This document shows, one piece after another, positions 62,890 through 64,000 of a stretch of 64,000 nt of DNA. The stretch covers positions 1 to 64,000 of the forward strand of contig CACOCL010000003.1 of the NCBI GenBank assembly GCA_902625825.1, written 5' to 3'. The stretch's first letter is position 1, and each line of letters opens with the position of its first letter. Position numbers and translations under genes: made by a program. The DNA is from an uncultured Pelagibacteraceae bacterium. GTDB taxonomy: Bacteria; Pseudomonadota; Alphaproteobacteria; Pelagibacterales; Pelagibacteraceae. Under the pieces are notes generated by a model. The model made no database searches and was not told the DNA's origin. It saw only the letters and a list, made by a program, of their open reading frames with translations.

Positions 62890-64000
62890 TTAATACCAAC
62901 AATCTTCTCAGATTTTAGAACATCTAATTTAATTTTTTTTGTTTCAAACAATTTTCTTTCTTTGCCTTTCAAAATTTTACCAGAAGGTAATTTTAGTGTT
63001 TGTGAGTTAATTTTTTTGCCATTAACTATTACCTCGTAATGAAGATGTGGTCCTGTTGATTTTCCAGTAGATCCAACGTAGCCAATTATTTGAGCTTGCT
63101 TTACTCTTAACCCTTTTCTTACTCCTTTCGCAAATTTAGACATATGAGCATAAACAGTTTGATAAGTAGAGTTATGCTTTATAACAACACAATTACCACC
63201 TCCTCCACACCATCCTGCTTTTTTAATTATACCATCACCTGATGCCATAATAGGAGTTCCCATGGGTGCAGCAAAATCTGTTCCTCTGTGCATTTTATTA
63301 AATCCATCAATAGGATGTTTCCTCATTCCAAAAGGAGAGGATAGCCTTGCTCCGTTAATAGGAGTTTTCATAAGAGCTTTTTTAACACTTTTACCACTTT
63401 TATCGTAGTGGCCTTCGCTTCCTCTCTTATCGAAGTAGTAAAGTGAATTATCTTGACCACTTAGTTTAAGGTTTGCGAAAAGAATATTACCAGTTTCAAT
63501 CACCTTACCATTATCATTAATAAAAACTTCGTACATAATTTGAAAACTATCACGTTTTCTTATGTCTCTTTGGAAGTCCACTTGAAAACCATAGATTCTT
63601 GCAAATTCAACAATGATATTTGCTGGAATTTTTTGATTTGATGCTGACTTATAAAGGCTTTGTAAAATGACATTTTCTTTATATAAAATATTTTTATTTA
63701 GTTTTGTGACCAGAATTTTTTGATCAAATTTATTTGACTCAGTATTTCTAGATAAGTATATTTTTTCCGTGTTTGTGATTTGGAAAATAAACTCTTTAAT
63801 TAATGAGTTTGATTGATCTATTGTAAATTGAATTTTGTGATTAGTATTTAATTTATTGAGATTTATTTTTTTTGAAACCTTACTTTTTATCTCTTCGATC
63901 TCTTTACTGTTAACGTCATAAGACTCTAAAATTTTATCAAAGGTCTCACCTGGCGTGATTTTATGTTCAATTTCTTTGAACCTTGGCTCAAGTTGATTGA
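62886..64000 (-). CDS. M23-family murein peptidase (partial, N-terminus beyond window)
   Basis: 371 codons remain open to the right edge, so the N-terminus is missing. A LysM/OapA-like segment (ITPGETFDKILESYDV) comes first, then a beta linker and the C-terminal M23 domain with zinc ligands in HRGTDFAAP and GPHLHYEV and YAHMSKFAKG. Cleaves or regulates peptidoglycan cross-links at division or growth. A GTG at 63581 is internal, not the start. Confidence 0.92.
   Translation of the reverse strand, partial: NQLEPRFKEIEHKITPGETFDKILESYDVNSKEIEEIKSKVSKKINLNKLNTNHKIQFTIDQSNSLIKEFIFQITNTEKIYLSRNTESNKFDQKILVTKLNKNILYKENVILQSLYKSASNQKIPANIIVEFARIYGFQVDFQRDIRKRDSFQIMYEVFINDNGKVIETGNILFANLKLSGQDNSLYYFDKRGSEGHYDKSGKSVKKALMKTPINGARLSSPFGMRKHPIDGFNKMHRGTDFAAPMGTPIMASGDGIIKKAGWCGGGGNCVVIKHNSTYQTVYAHMSKFAKGVRKGLRVKQAQIIGYVGSTGKSTGPHLHYEVIVNGKKINSQTLKLPSGKILKGKERKLFETKKIKLDVLKSEKIVGIN

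Noticed and set aside
62886-63581. Short M23 gene starting at 63581
   Set aside because: The codon is GTG inside a longer open frame that continues with a LysM-like domain to the right edge; the gene is partial, not short.
1-64000. CRISPR arrays, insertion sequences or genomic island
   Set aside because: No direct repeat array, transposase or terminal inverted repeats were seen; gene content and order are core throughout.

Overview
This window reads as the chromosome of a streamlined, free-living alphaproteobacterium, most likely SAR11 / Candidatus Pelagibacter (Pelagibacterales). Grounds seen in the sequence: very low GC (about 30% by eye), Lys/Asn/Ile-rich proteins, intergenic gaps mostly of 0-40 bases, and many overlapping genes. 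Typical alphaproteobacterial markers are also present: GcrA, the J-domain/CobS/CobT block, DUF1178, DUF2948 and DUF4167 proteins, the murA-DUF2948-hisD order, the rpmH-rnpA-yidD-yidC-argB-dapD-dapE order, SRP RNA-dnaX-ybaB-recR, and a tRNA-His with G1:U72 and A73 beside a divergent HisRS. No mobile element, prophage, rRNA or CRISPR array was found.

Layout. 1-3.1 kb (minus): CobT (cut by the left edge), CobS and a J-domain protein, divergent from BolA. 3.4-5 kb (minus): aroB, aroK. 5-9.2 kb (plus): a small membrane protein, an exported 588-aa protein, def, fmt, truA. 9.2-16.6 kb (minus): one long block running rpmH, rnpA, yidD, yidC, argB, a HAD nucleotidase, dapD, dapE, a histone-deacetylase-like hydrolase and a SET-domain protein. 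16.7-25.3 kb (mostly plus): a VTT membrane protein, tRNA-Thr, two tiny basic proteins, dcd, murA, DUF2948, hisD, infA, tRNA-Phe, cspA, then tRNA-His-hisS-hisZ-hisG.

25.5-29.1 kb (plus): a DNA-processing cassette (RmuC, a RecB/MGME1-like nuclease, ExoI-like exonuclease) and thioredoxin. 29.1-41 kb (minus): pyrF-trpF-trpB-trpA-accD-folC, ihfB-rpsA, and rnd-kdsD-lptC-lptB-aroA. 41-49.7 kb: an NDUFA9-like reductase, gcrA, argD-argF, cytochrome c, kdsB-pheA, SRP RNA, dnaX-ybaB-recR. 49.7-64 kb: malate synthase G, accA, secA, argJ, DUF1178, ubiG, lysC, ispG, prfA-prmC, DUF4167 and an M23 peptidase cut by the right edge.

Function. Most genes are core: amino-acid synthesis (Arg, Lys, His, Trp, shikimate pathway), translation and tRNA maturation, envelope assembly (YidC, SecA, LptBC, Kdo), fatty-acid carboxylation and DNA repair. 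The unusual points are a tryptophan synthase pair whose near-invariant motifs are changed in both subunits; hisS starting five bases after tRNA-His; a SET/HDAC-like pair at the end of a lysine-pathway operon; a three-nuclease cassette; CobS/CobT without visible cobalamin genes; AccA with an added C-terminal membrane helix; non-canonical tRNA T-loops; and interlocked 3' ends for eight of the nine clear convergent gene pairs.
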